Assembly: GCF_025420585.1 (NCBI RefSeq)
Contig: NZ_JAOEGB010000026.1
Span: forward strand, 61,509-125,508
Direction of reading: 5' to 3'
Origin: Planotetraspora sp. A-T 1434
GTDB taxonomy: Bacteria; Actinomycetota; Actinomycetes; Streptosporangiales; Streptosporangiaceae
DNA length: 64,000 nucleotides
Part shown: piece after piece, positions 42,013 to 50,749 of the stretch
Numbering within the stretch: position 1 is the first letter of the stretch
Layout of the letters: every line of letters begins with the position of its first letter
Notes under the pieces: generated by a model
Seen by the model: the letters and a program-made list of their open reading frames with translations, nothing else
Databases searched by the model: none
Told to the model about the DNA's origin: nothing
Translations under genes and position numbers: made by a program

Positions 42013-42471
42013 CTCGCACCCGTTCTGACCTGCGATTTCTCGATCGAGACGGCATCGCGGCGAGAAGTTGATCTCGTTTGGTTGCTCGTTGTTTGCTCGC
42101 GGGCACGGATCCGGCACACCGTAGATCGTTTAGTAGCCGGATATCGATTCAGACCCACCAGACGACCAAGAGAAGACCACGGCAGAAGACCTGAGCGAGG
42201 AGAAGTGGCAGAAGCGGTCACCGACGCCGACCGGCGGGCCCTCCCCCGTTGTTCTGGACCCATGTGAACCCCTACGGCCGATTCGAGCTCGACATTAACA
42301 ACCAGCTCGACCTGGCCCTCGAGACGGCGGTGTCTGGCCTGCGTCCCGCGCCGGACACGGACGCCGGGCAGCCGACCGCGGACCGTACGGCCGGATCGGC
42401 ATCATAAGGTGTCGGCGGGGCCGGGGGCCGGAAGCCGTCAGTGTTGAGGCGTTCCCGGCGGTGGGTGGGCG
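42013..42471. other. Left end of a further island-type segment
   Basis: No gene. The first 90 bp are nearly identical to those after att copy B, including a GTTGCTCG / TTTGCTCG arm pair (42081 and 42092). I find no matching right end in the window, so this segment is truncated or ends with an att copy I cannot recognise. Confidence 0.5.
42141..42191 (+). repeat. Direct repeat flanking the decayed regulator/oxidoreductase pair, copy 1
   Basis: Contains CAGACGACCAAGAGAAGACC, repeated at 44291-44311 with similar flanks (44276-44325). A weaker version occurs after att copy C (about 33056-33085). Confidence 0.6.
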
Positions 42472-43327
42472 TCATTGGGTTGCTCGCGGACCTGAGAGCT
42501 TCACTGTGGGATGCGCGTCACCGCTGTCCGCGCCCAGGCCCGCGAGAAGGCGCAGCCCGTCCTCGGCGGGACTGCCGGCAGCCGCGGACAGCACCAGCAG
42601 TTCCATGCCTGATTCGTCCGGCAGTGCGAAGTTCTCCTGGTGTAGTTCCAGCAGTCCGACCAGCGGGTGCCGGTACGCCTTGCGTCCATGTGTGCGGGCG
42701 TGCACGTCCGCGCGGGCCCAGAGGCTGCGGAAGCGCTCGCTGCCCATCGCGAGCTCGCCGATGAGCGAGGCCAGGCGGGGTCCTCGGGGTATTTGCCGGC
42801 GGCCAGGCGCAGGTGCCCGACCACGTCGAGGGTGCATTGCTCCCAGTCCATGTAAAGGCCGTGCTCGGCCTCCTCAAGGAAGATGTGCCGGGCGGTGTTC
42901 AGGCCGGGCATCGGCCGGCCGAAGAGAAGCCCGGCGAGGCGGTTCCCGGCGAGCACGTCCATGCGGTGGTCCATGATCAGCGCGGGTGCCTCGGCGACCA
43001 GGTCGAGGACGCGCAGCAGCTCCGGTCGTATCCGCCCGCCCGGCGCCTTCGCGCGCCGGCGGCGCTGCCGGGCGAGCCGGTCAAGGTGCCCGCGTTCGGT
43101 CTCGTCGAGGCCGAGGGCGCGGGCGAGCGCGTCGAGGACCTGCTCGGAGGGCTGGGTCGCACGGCCTGCTCCAGGCGTACGTAGTAGTCGACGCTGACTC
43201 CGGACAGGTGTGCGACCTCTTCGCGGCGCAGCCCTTTGACCCGACGGCGGTTGTCGGTGGGGATGCCGACGGCCGCCGGGGCGACCCGGGAACGCCGGGT
43301 CCGCAGGAAGCCCGCGAGATCGTCCAT
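42472..43327 (-). pseudogene. MmyB-like XRE regulator, two frameshifts
   Basis: Start MDDLAGFLRTRRSRVAPAAV and RRVKGLRREEVAHLSGVSVD are in one frame. The next part (VLDALARALGLDETERGHLD to LRLAAGKYPEDP) is in a second, and the end (RLASLIGELAMGSERFRSLW to the stop at 42472) in a third. Joined, they give a complete regulator homologous to the one at 27587. Divergent from the broken oxidoreductase. Confidence 0.82.
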
Positions 43328-43465
43328 GCCCCCAGTATGGCCTCGGTGGTGCCGGTGAAGGTGGTCCTGCCATTACCAGGAAGTCCCGTCTGATGGAAGA
43401 AGCGTCCCTGAATGCCGGGCGCCGTGGCGCCCAGGATCGAACACAACCGATCCGAAGGAGTTTCC

Positions 43466-44245
43466 ATGAAGACGCTGATCGTCTACGCCCACCCGGAGCC
43501 GAAGTCGCTCAACAGCTCGCTGAAGGACCACGCGGTGTGCACATTGGAGACCGCCGGGCACGAGGCACGGGTGACCGATCTGTACGCGATGCACTGGAAG
43601 GCGGTCGTGGACGCGGAGGACTTCGGCCCCAACGCATCAAATCCGCTGCACGTCGCCCACGACTCCGGCCGGGCCTTCGACGCCGGGACGCTCACCCCGG
43701 ACATACTCGCCGAGCAGGAGAAATTGCTGTGGGCCGACACGATCATCATGCAGTTCCCGATGTGGTGGTACACGATGCCCGCGATCCTCAAAGGCTGGGT
43801 GGAGCGGGTGTTCACCTTCAACTTCGCGTACGGCGTCGGTGAGCACACCGACGCCAGGTTCGGCGATCGTTTCGGAGAAGGCACCCTCGTGGGCAGGAAG
43901 GCTTTGCTGTCGGTGACCACCGGTGCCCCGGAGCCGCATTACGCCCCCCGGGGGGATCCAGGGCCCCATCGATGATCTACTGTTCCCGATTCAGCACGGC
44001 ATCTTCAGGTATGCGGGCGTCGAGGTGCTGCCGCCGTTCGTGGTGTTCGGTGTCGGCCGAATGACCAGCGAGGACTACCCAGACGTCGCCAAGGCATGGG
44101 AGCAGCGCCTGCTCACCCTTGAGTCGACTGAGCCGATCCCGTTCCGCCGCAGAACTTCGGCGATTACGAGATGCCCGCGCTGCATCTGAAGGAGGGACTG
44201 GAGCCCGCGGGCCGCACGGGTTTCGGGCTGCACGTGCGCGGCTAA
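43466..44245 (+). pseudogene. NAD(P)H dehydrogenase (quinone), two frameshifts
   Basis: MKTLIVYAHPEPKSLNSSLK and QFPMWWYTMPAILKGWVERV show the flavodoxin-like NQO fold. An extra G in the run near 43945 shifts the frame (continuing GPIDDLLFPIQHGIFRYAGV), and a lost base near 44147 shifts it again (FGDYEMPALHLKEGLEP). Stop at 44243-44245. AAGGAG upstream of the ATG is intact. Confidence 0.85.
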
Positions 44246-44275
44246 CCGCCGACGGTGGACAGGACGAGCTGGGGC

Positions 44276-44325
44276 GTATCGAATCAGACCCCAGACGACC
44301 AAGAGAAGACCATGGCGGAAGACCC
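44276..44325 (+). repeat. Direct repeat, copy 2
   Basis: Counterpart of 42141-42191, differing at a few positions and lacking a short insertion. The two copies bracket the regulator/oxidoreductase pseudogene pair. Confidence 0.6.
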
Positions 44326-44521
44326 CTAGGGGATTGATCCAACGCGAGACCAAAGATCGCTAGATGGAGGCGTCGTACTTCGAGCGGTGAAAACGCGCAC
44401 GGCGCGTCAACGTTTCGATGAGCCGAGGCGCGTGGTTGTGCTGTCGAATTCCGCGAAGCATCTGCTTAGACTTCGACGACCTGGCCGGACAGCCGATTCA
44501 CATAGAGGGAACGCGGGACCG

Positions 44522-46525
44522 ATGACAGGCGATCGTGCGGTGGAATACTTCCTTTCTTGCTATCTCAGTGCCCCCGGAGACCTGGCGATCCTGGCGCCCC
44601 GACATGATCACGGCGTGGCTCTGTGGCGGCGGTCCGGCGACACGGTTGAGCTGGCCAGATTCTGGGAGGTCGAGCGGGTCAGCGGCCAGAAGCATCACGG
44701 CTGGCCGCTGTTCACGGTGGACAGGGCGAGCGCATTCCTCGACGGACTGCTCGCCGACGAGGGGCTGAGCCTGCGCGACATGCGTCACGTCTGGGGGACT
44801 CCAGGCCTGCCGGGGCACGCCGACATCGAGGTCCCGGCCGGCTCAGGCGCCTTCCCGGTGCACAGCCTCGCGCATTTGTTCAGCGGACTGCTCATGGACA
44901 CGAAGCTGTTCAAGAACGAGACGATCATCGCTATGGCGATGGATGGCGCCCCGGACGCGGTTCTCGACACACACAGCCCCACGCATTGGTATGCGGGGGC
45001 CGTTTCGGATCGCGGCAGGCTCACCTTCCTGCCGATAGAGTCGCCCGGGCCGCTCTACGCCGCGGCTTCGACGATGTTCGGCATGGAGCCGGGCTCCCTC
45101 ATGGCGCTCGCTTCGGCGTGCCGTACGGCCATAAGTTTCGACATCGTCGACGCGGTTGCCGCGATCGAACTGTTCGGCGGGCGTAACGCGCCATGGGCTG
45201 AAGCGTTCGGGCTCGTCGAAACCCTGATCAGCCGGGCGGAGGCCGAACTGGCCGATGACAATCTCGACGACCGGTTCACCCGCGAGGAAAATCTCCGAAG
45301 CGCGGTCATGAAGCATGTCCAGCGGGCCTGCGACCTGATCGCCATCCGCAACGTCGAACGCTTGAGCGCGGCCGGACAGGTGCGCACCCAGGACTGCTAC
45401 CTCTCCACGAGCGGGGGTTTCGCGCTCAATTGCCCGACCAACACCTTGCTGCTCGATACGTTCGGCTTCCGGGGACTGCTGACCCCGCCCGTCGCCAACG
45501 ATTCCGGCCAGGCGCTCGGCCTCGGGATGCTCGCCCTGCACGGCATCGGCGCGCTCGACGAGGCTGATTTCTCCGTGACCTCGGGCTACTACGGCGCGCC
45601 GCTGAGGGATGTCGACGAGGCCCTGCAGGAGTTCGCCCCCTGGGTCGAGACGGTCACGGACTTCGACGCCGAGCAGTTCGTCGCCGACGTCACCGATTCC
45701 GTCATCGTGTGGGTGGACGGATCAGCGGAGATCGGGCCTCGGGCGCTGGGCCATCGGAGCCTGCTCGGCGATCCGCGGTCGATGAGGGTGCGAGACCTGC
45801 TCAACAAGTACAAGCAGCGCCAGTGGTGGCGGCCGGTCGCCCCGATCGTGCTGGCGGACCATTCCAGCCAGTGGTTCGAATCGACGAGGCCCTCCCCCTT
45901 CATGCTGGAAGCCGTCAAGGTACGCGAAGAGGTGCGTGACCGGGTCCCGGCGATCGTCCACCTGGACGGCTCGGCACGCCACCAGACGTTGACCTCCGAG
46001 GTGGACCCGCTCCTGTATCGGGCCATCGACGCGTTCCACGCGCGAACGGGAGTCCCCATTCTGTGCAACACATCGCTCAACGACAAGAATGAGCCCATTG
46101 TCGACAACGCCGCCCAGGCTCTGACGTTCTGCGTCAACAAGGGGATAGAGGTCGCCTATCTGGCCGGCCGGAGGGTGGCGCTGCGCCGGCAGAGCGAGGA
46201 ACTGGTCCCACCGGGTCAGCCACGTCAGCGGGCGGTCCACTATTTCGCGGGGCAGGAGCCCCTCCGCGACGCCATCTGGCGGAAATGGCTGGACCAGGGC
46301 TACACCGAAGGCGGCGTCTTCCTGCTGTCCTGGTCGCCAGGACTCAGGCTCACCGCCACGCCGAAGGCCTCCATGATCAACAGGTTGGCCGATCATCACA
46401 TGGCACGCGACCGGAACTTCGCCAGCCTTGTGCGGACCTTCCGCCGCGACGGCGGCCCCGGTTCCTCCTTCATCGAGGAGCCCGGCGATCTCCCACGGCC
46501 CTTCGTCCTCGCGTTCCGCGCCTGA
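44522..46525 (+). CDS. Carbamoyltransferase (NodU/TobZ-like)
   Basis: 667 residues. The N-terminal Kae1-like part carries VHSLAHLFSG in place of the usual His-rich HxxxH metal motif. The C-terminal domain is canonical (EIGPRALGHRSLLGDPR, RQWWRPVAPIVL, TGVPILCNTSLNDKNEPIVD). The family transfers carbamoyl from carbamoyl phosphate, via the adenylate, to a hydroxyl of a sugar or natural product. ATG at 44522 (GCGGGA upstream) is preferred to a GTG at 44387. Neighbours are broken biosynthetic regulators, so it may be the last intact gene of a lost pathway. Confidence 0.85.
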   Translation: MTGDRAVEYFLSCYLSAPGDLAILAPRHDHGVALWRRSGDTVELARFWEVERVSGQKHHGWPLFTVDRASAFLDGLLADEGLSLRDMRHVWGTPGLPGHADIEVPAGSGAFPVHSLAHLFSGLLMDTKLFKNETIIAMAMDGAPDAVLDTHSPTHWYAGAVSDRGRLTFLPIESPGPLYAAASTMFGMEPGSLMALASACRTAISFDIVDAVAAIELFGGRNAPWAEAFGLVETLISRAEAELADDNLDDRFTREENLRSAVMKHVQRACDLIAIRNVERLSAAGQVRTQDCYLSTSGGFALNCPTNTLLLDTFGFRGLLTPPVANDSGQALGLGMLALHGIGALDEADFSVTSGYYGAPLRDVDEALQEFAPWVETVTDFDAEQFVADVTDSVIVWVDGSAEIGPRALGHRSLLGDPRSMRVRDLLNKYKQRQWWRPVAPIVLADHSSQWFESTRPSPFMLEAVKVREEVRDRVPAIVHLDGSARHQTLTSEVDPLLYRAIDAFHARTGVPILCNTSLNDKNEPIVDNAAQALTFCVNKGIEVAYLAGRRVALRRQSEELVPPGQPRQRAVHYFAGQEPLRDAIWRKWLDQGYTEGGVFLLSWSPGLRLTATPKASMINRLADHHMARDRNFASLVRTFRRDGGPGSSFIEEPGDLPRPFVLAFRA

Positions 46526-46569
46526 GCCCGCCTCCGGGGCATGACCCGGCGTTCGGGCCGGCCGTCGAT

Positions 46570-46980
46570 CTCCTTGCGCCGCGACCAGTGGCGGGGAGAT
46601 CGCCGAAGCCGCGGGCATCGCCGTCTCCACGGCCAGGGATGTCAGGGAGCGGCCCCGCCTGGGTCAGGATCTCGTGCCACAGAAGCTGCGCGGCGCCACG
46701 CCGACCCGCCCGAGGACAAGCTCTCGCCGAGGATCTCCTCCGTGGAGATCCTCGGCAGGCTCAACCGGGATCCGTCGCTGCGTTTCACCGACACCGGGCG
46801 GAGCCTGCTGCGGTTGCTCGACGCCATCCGGATGTGGATGGTCAGTACCGACGGGTGGACCCGGTCGTCAATGGCGCCCCGCCCCACCGCGCGGAGTGCC
46901 TCGCGCAGGTCGCCCGCATGTGCGCCGATGTGTGGCTGCACTTCGCGGATGAAGTGGAAGCACAGGGGGCCAAACCGCCT
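46570..46980 (+). pseudogene. StrR-like (ParB/HTH) pathway regulator, 3' remnant
   Basis: Fragments in different frames read EIAEAAGIAVSTARDVRERP (HTH), then SSVEILGRLNRDPSLRFTDT with LLRLLDAIRMW, then ECLAQVARMCADVWLHFADE. In order they match the C-terminal half of StrR/NovG-type activators of antibiotic pathways. The ParB-like N-terminus is missing and two or more frameshifts are present. Confidence 0.65.
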
Positions 46981-47027
46981 AGGGTCCCCGGCCGGCGAGA
47001 CGGTGATGATCGTGGTCAACCCGCCTT

Positions 47028-47795
47028 CTACCGGCCACCTCGCAGGGCGTTCGCATAGCAGTGACCGGCGAGCACGGCCTCAGCCCTGGCCCCGAGATCG
47101 AGCTTGTTCAGAATCCGGTAGACGTGGCTGCGCACCGTCGTTTCCCGTATGCGCAGTTTCCGGGCGATGGCGGAATTACTGAGGCCGTCCCCCAGAGCTT
47201 GGAAGACCTCGAGCTCACGCCCGGTCAGCATTCGCTCGATGGTGACGATCGGCACCGGCATCAGGCTGATCTGGGTGGCCACCCAGCCGACGAGGACATC
47301 GGCGATGGCCGGAGACAGGAAGGCATCGCCCCGGCTCACGCCGAGGACGGCGTCGGCCAGATCCCGGTGGCTGTTGTCACGATCGACGAAACCGCGGACG
47401 GCGCAGGTTATGGCCTTGCGGAGCATGGCGGGGTCATCCGGCCGGAGCACCCCCACGACCCCGGCCACGCTGGGCCCGGTGGCGGGGAAGATCTTGGCGA
47501 TGTCGGGGAGAAGCTGATCCAGGGACTCTCCGCCAGCGACCAGCACGAAAGGGCCGCTGTGCGCCGCAACCTGACGGACCGAGCCGAATTCACTGATGAT
47601 CTCGACCCGCGCATCACGCTCCAGGATCGACCGCAGCCCGGCACGGAGCAGGGGATCACCGTCGAGGATCGCCAGGCGAGCCGGTGACGTGGGCGCCGAA
47701 GGCGGCGATGCCAGATCTCTGTCCCAGACCACGGTGATCGAATCGCTCCTCTGGTGTGGAGTTGGCAGATCATTCTCCGTCGTACGAGGTGACAT
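47028..47795 (-). CDS. LuxR-type response regulator without the phosphate-accepting Asp
   Basis: 255 residues. C-terminal LuxR HTH (LTGRELEVFQALGDGLSNSA followed by IARKLRIRETTVRSHVYRIL). The N-terminal receiver-like domain keeps the first acidic patch (LAILDGDPLLRAGLRSIL), but the strand that normally ends in the phosphorylated Asp reads FVLVAGGES. It is likely phosphorylation-independent. The start overlaps the upstream fragment gene by 26 bp. No kinase gene nearby. Confidence 0.78.
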   Translation of the reverse strand: MSPRTTENDLPTPHQRSDSITVVWDRDLASPPSAPTSPARLAILDGDPLLRAGLRSILERDARVEIISEFGSVRQVAAHSGPFVLVAGGESLDQLLPDIAKIFPATGPSVAGVVGVLRPDDPAMLRKAITCAVRGFVDRDNSHRDLADAVLGVSRGDAFLSPAIADVLVGWVATQISLMPVPIVTIERMLTGRELEVFQALGDGLSNSAIARKLRIRETTVRSHVYRILNKLDLGARAEAVLAGHCYANALRGGR

Positions 47796-48054
47796 GGTCC
47801 GGGCCGTGCTCAGCGAAGGCGGCGACGGCTCGGCGGTGGTCGGCTGTCCGCATCAGGCGGGCGGCCATCGCCGGCGCCATCTCGTCCGGTCGGGTGACCC
47901 CGCCGATGCGGAAGCCGTACAGGATCTCGCGGAAGCCGAAGAACCGGCGGAACATCCTGACCTTGTCCGGGTGGAGCTCCATCCGTTCGGCGATCTCGTC
48001 GAGTGACTTGCGGCCGGGCGGGAGATACCCGGCGACGGTGTGCAGGACGGTCAT
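47770..48054 (-). pseudogene. N-terminal fragment of a ketosynthase-III-like (thiolase-fold) gene
   Basis: 94 residues from the ATG at 48054. AGYLPPGRKSLDEIAERMEL followed by VRMFRRFFGFREIL resembles the first helix and strand of FabH-like acyltransferase/ketosynthase proteins of natural-product clusters. The catalytic Cys region never appears and the frame ends at 47770. Identification rests on pattern only; an unrelated short protein is possible. Confidence 0.4.
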
Positions 48055-48495
48055 GACCCACCATCCTCGCTCGTGGTCGTGTCGTGTGGAGGGCTGCGTC
48101 GTGTAGCCGCGTTGTGTAAGGGCAGCATGGCGAACCGGCCCGGGTCCGTTGAAGGCCACGCGGGCGGTCGTCGACGCGGCCGTCCTGCTATGCCCGAAGG
48201 GGTACCCGGGATCTCCTTGTCACGATCGCTTCCCGGCAGCAGCCGTAGGAACACGAAGACGGTCGTCGGTGAGGTAGATCCAGACGCAGCAGCACGACAG
48301 ATCATCATGCCGCGGCGGCGTAGACCTCACGACTCCGAGACTCGAGGTATGTGATCACCAGCCAGCGCTCTGGCCTGCGCGTGATGGGTTTGCCCTCGTT
48401 GCCCGTTACCCCGCATCAAGGTCGGAACGCCATCCGAATACCTTCGCCGCAAATCACGCGGCTGGGCCCGCTACCTCGTCCCGGTGTCTCGGCCC
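48055..48495. other. Gap of about 440 bp without a recognisable gene
   Basis: Open frames here have no family resemblance and no good ribosome sites. It may contain the 5' region of the fragment gene above. Confidence 0.35.
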
Positions 48496-48789
48496 TTAAT
48501 CTGCCAAGGTGAAGAAACGCCTCAGTTCGGCCGCCACGACCTCCGGACGGCCGGCAGGGTTTCGCTTGCTGGCATCTCCCGACGCATCATGATCGAGCCC
48601 AGGGAACTCGATCCGCTCGACGTTAGGAATGATCTTCTCCAGGCCGGACAGTGCAGGCTTGAGGGAGCCGTGCAGCAGCACGATGCCCGGGCCGTGTCCG
48701 ATGGTGTGGTAGGCGATGCGGGTGCCGTCGTCAGAGGTGACGAAACCTGTGGTGAGTTCTGCCGCCTGGGGCTGTTCATGAGTGGTCAT
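48496..48789 (-). pseudogene. Alpha/beta hydrolase with an internal in-frame deletion
   Basis: The first 42 residues (FVTSDDGTRIAYHTIGHGPG, IVLLHGS) are the normal start and residues 43-97 (IIPNVERIEFPGLDHDASGD, PEVVAAELRRFF) the normal end of a small alpha/beta hydrolase. The roughly 150 residues between, with the nucleophile, are missing. AAGGA is intact before the ATG at 48789. Divergent from padR at 48885. Confidence 0.7.
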
Positions 48790-48825
48790 CGCAAGTCCTT
48801 CGAGCGCTGTGTGGCCGATGGTGAG

Positions 48826-48844
48826 ATAGTGTCAGTGACACTAT
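48826..48844. promoter_or_regulatory. PadR operator: perfect 19-bp palindrome
   Basis: ATAGTGTCA-G-TGACACTAT, 41 bp before the padR ATG and 37 bp before the divergent hydrolase remnant. Position and symmetry fit autoregulation plus control of the (now broken) hydrolase. Confidence 0.7.
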
Positions 48845-48884
48845 ATTCTTGGTCGACTAGTTTCACTGTCGATAGCATCGGGAC

Positions 48885-49490
48885 ATGACAACTCCTCGTA
48901 GCCGCTCACCGCTCGCTCTGACCGTCCTCGCTCTGTTGCAGTACAAACCGTTGCACCCGTACGGCATCCAGCGGCTGATCAAGCAGTGGGGTAAGGACAA
49001 GGTGGTCAACGTGGGCCAGCGAACGAGCCTCTACCGGACGATCGACCGCCTCACCGCAGCCGGCCTGATCAAGGTGCGAGAGACAGAGCGCGACCAGGCA
49101 TATCCGGAGAGGACGGTGTATGAGATCACCGACACGGGACGCACTGTTGCCCGCGAGTGGCTGGTGGACATGCTGGCCACGCTCAAGCAGGAGTTCCCCG
49201 AGTTCCCCGCGGCGTTGTCCCACCTGCTGATGCTCGCCCCTCAAGAGATACGCGACGCCCTTGAGCGGCGCGTCAGAACGCTCGACGAAGCGTTGGCCGC
49301 ACTGGACGGCGACCTGAGCGCCGAAACCCGGCACGGCCTTCCCCGTATCGCCTTGCTCGAGGACGAGTATCTGCGCGTTGTCATGGCTGCTGAATTGCAG
49401 TGGCTTCGGTCGGTGGTCGACGATCTGCGTAGCGGCAGCCTGACCTGGTCGGCCGCTGACATGTTGGCCTTTGCTGAGAGCCCCGAGTGA
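48885..49490 (+). CDS. PadR-family regulator, long form
   Basis: 201 residues. N-terminal winged helix (LTVLALLQYKPLHPYGIQRL, TSLYRTIDRLTAAGLIKVRE) and the C-terminal dimerisation helix domain found in AphA/Vir-type PadR proteins (about 95-195). ATG at 48885, probably leaderless or with a weak site. Divergent from the deleted hydrolase across a 19-bp palindrome. Confidence 0.87.
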   Translation: MTTPRSRSPLALTVLALLQYKPLHPYGIQRLIKQWGKDKVVNVGQRTSLYRTIDRLTAAGLIKVRETERDQAYPERTVYEITDTGRTVAREWLVDMLATLKQEFPEFPAALSHLLMLAPQEIRDALERRVRTLDEALAALDGDLSAETRHGLPRIALLEDEYLRVVMAAELQWLRSVVDDLRSGSLTWSAADMLAFAESPE

Positions 49491-49555
49491 AGATCCTCGG
49501 CGGCTGTGCATCTCGAGTCGGCGATCCGCCGTGGAGGTTCGCCAGGCCGGCACCC

Positions 49556-49784
49556 ATGACGGCGGAGGAGCGCGGCGCGGCCCTCATTGCGCGTCTGCAG
49601 GAGATGTGGGATGAGGGGGCCCAGGGACTTCTCCTCCGGAGACTTCAAGCCATTGTGGGAGTCGACGGACATCTCCCGCGCCTGGGTTCAGAAGAAGCTC
49701 AAGCAGCTGGCCGAGGCGGGCGTGCTGGGGGGCTACGACGATGAGGCGCAGCGCTACCTGACGCCGGAGCGGCGGGAGGTGTGA
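49556..49784 (+). pseudogene. Small winged-helix-like gene, one frameshift
   Basis: MTAEERGAALIARLQEMWDE is in one frame; after a G-run near 49611-49617 the sense continues in another frame as DFSSGDFKPLWESTDISRAW and VQKKLKQLAEAGVLGGYDDE. Together they suggest a small DNA-binding protein. Low complexity of evidence; a sequencing error is possible. Confidence 0.45.
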
Positions 49785-49790
49785 TGATCG

Positions 49791-49896
49791 CGTGGCACCC
49801 TCCAGGGAGCCGCGGTTGAGGGGTTGGGGGGAGGGTTACAGGTCAGACGGGGTGCCACGGTGCGTGGCACCTCCGTGGCAGGGCGGGCGTGGCACC
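49791..49896. repeat. Cluster of CGTGGCACC repeats
   Basis: CGTGGCACC occurs at 49791, 49863 and 49888, and its complement at 49851. The 49851 and 49863 copies form a perfect 21-bp palindrome. The flanking 250 bp contain no gene. Confidence 0.55.
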
Positions 49897-50035
49897 GTGG
49901 CCGCAAGATCAAGAAGCGGTTCGCGCGCATCCCACGCGCAGCCGTACGCGCGAGGCGCCTCGCACAGCTTCCTTGTGAGCCGAGCAGACTGGTCGGTGGC
50001 TGTCAGGGACTCGAACCCTGGACGCCAGCGAGAGG

Positions 50036-50302
50036 TCACCTTTTGGAGCTGCGGCTGACGCCTTTGGCGATTTGAGAGACGCGCGGCTGGGAGATCCCGA
50101 GCTTCTCGGCGGTATCGGCGAGGGACAGCGTCTGCCGCATGGTCAGGACGGCGTCTTGGCGGACGGCGCGTAGCTCGGCCTGGATGTCGGGCATGGCATC
50201 TAGGACGTCGCTGACGGCGCGGGCACGGGCGACGGGGTCGGGGATGGCGGCGAGAGTGGCTATGACGTCGCGGATTGCGGCGTTTCCGGTGATCTCGGTC
50301 AT
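50036..50302 (-). CDS. Small HTH protein
   Basis: 88 residues. Helical N-terminus followed by SLADTAEKLGISQPRVSQIA near the C-terminus, an HTH of the sigma-region-4/XRE kind, with a basic tail. No antitoxin partner is obvious. It lies behind the XRE gene on the same strand, 93 bp away. Confidence 0.6.
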   Translation of the reverse strand: MTEITGNAAIRDVIATLAAIPDPVARARAVSDVLDAMPDIQAELRAVRQDAVLTMRQTLSLADTAEKLGISQPRVSQIAKGVSRSSKR

Positions 50303-50395
50303 GACTTAAGGGTACCCCTCACGAGTATTTAGGGGTGCCCTTGACGGGCATCTCGGCTACCACATCGCGTACTGCCGGAGCGTCCACGAGGTGGC

Positions 50396-50671
50396 TCATC
50401 GCACTGCCCCGACGCGTTCCTCGGACCGTTCCTGAACGCAGACCTCGGCGAGGACGTCAAGGGATACGCCCAGGGCGGAAGCCAGAGCCGCGATGGTGAA
50501 GAACGCCGGAGTCGGCACGCGGCCGGTCTCAATCTTGCGCAAGGTTTCCACCGACAAGCCGGCGGCAGCGGCGATCTCGGCCATACTGCGTCCCCCTCTG
50601 GCCTGGCGAAGGAGACCGCCGAGGCGGTGGCCGCGTTGATGGTCAAGCTCGGTCAGCGGTGGTCGAACCAT
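50396..50671 (-). CDS. XRE-family regulator divergent from map
   Basis: 91 residues. HTH in SMAEIAAAAGLSVETLRKIE, then VPTPAFFTIAALASALGVSL. ATG at 50671. Divergent from the methionine aminopeptidase gene across 78 bp with two tandem AATACCGG repeats, so it probably represses both genes. Confidence 0.82.
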   Translation of the reverse strand: MVRPPLTELDHQRGHRLGGLLRQARGGRSMAEIAAAAGLSVETLRKIETGRVPTPAFFTIAALASALGVSLDVLAEVCVQERSEERVGAVR

Positions 50672-50699
50672 GTCCACGATCCTAGCGCACCGTGATACT

Positions 50700-50726
50700 A
50701 ATACCGGTATAACAATACCGGGATAA
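50700..50726. promoter_or_regulatory. Tandem operator repeats between XRE gene and map
   Basis: AATACCGGTATAA (50700-50712, containing the ATACCGGTAT palindrome) and AATACCGGGATAA (50714-50726), 14 bp apart. Likely binding sites of the XRE protein. Confidence 0.65.
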
Positions 50727-50749
50727 GTATTGGATCCGGGAGGCAGCAC

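Noticed and set aside
24190..42263. Minus-strand open frames ending in GAPGTRTLNLRIKS near each att copy
   Set aside because: They are translations of the tRNA-Lys 3' repeats, not proteins.
44387..44521. Longer carbamoyltransferase N-terminus from a GTG at 44387
   Set aside because: The extra 45 residues are basic and unlike the family; the ATG at 44522 gives the normal start.
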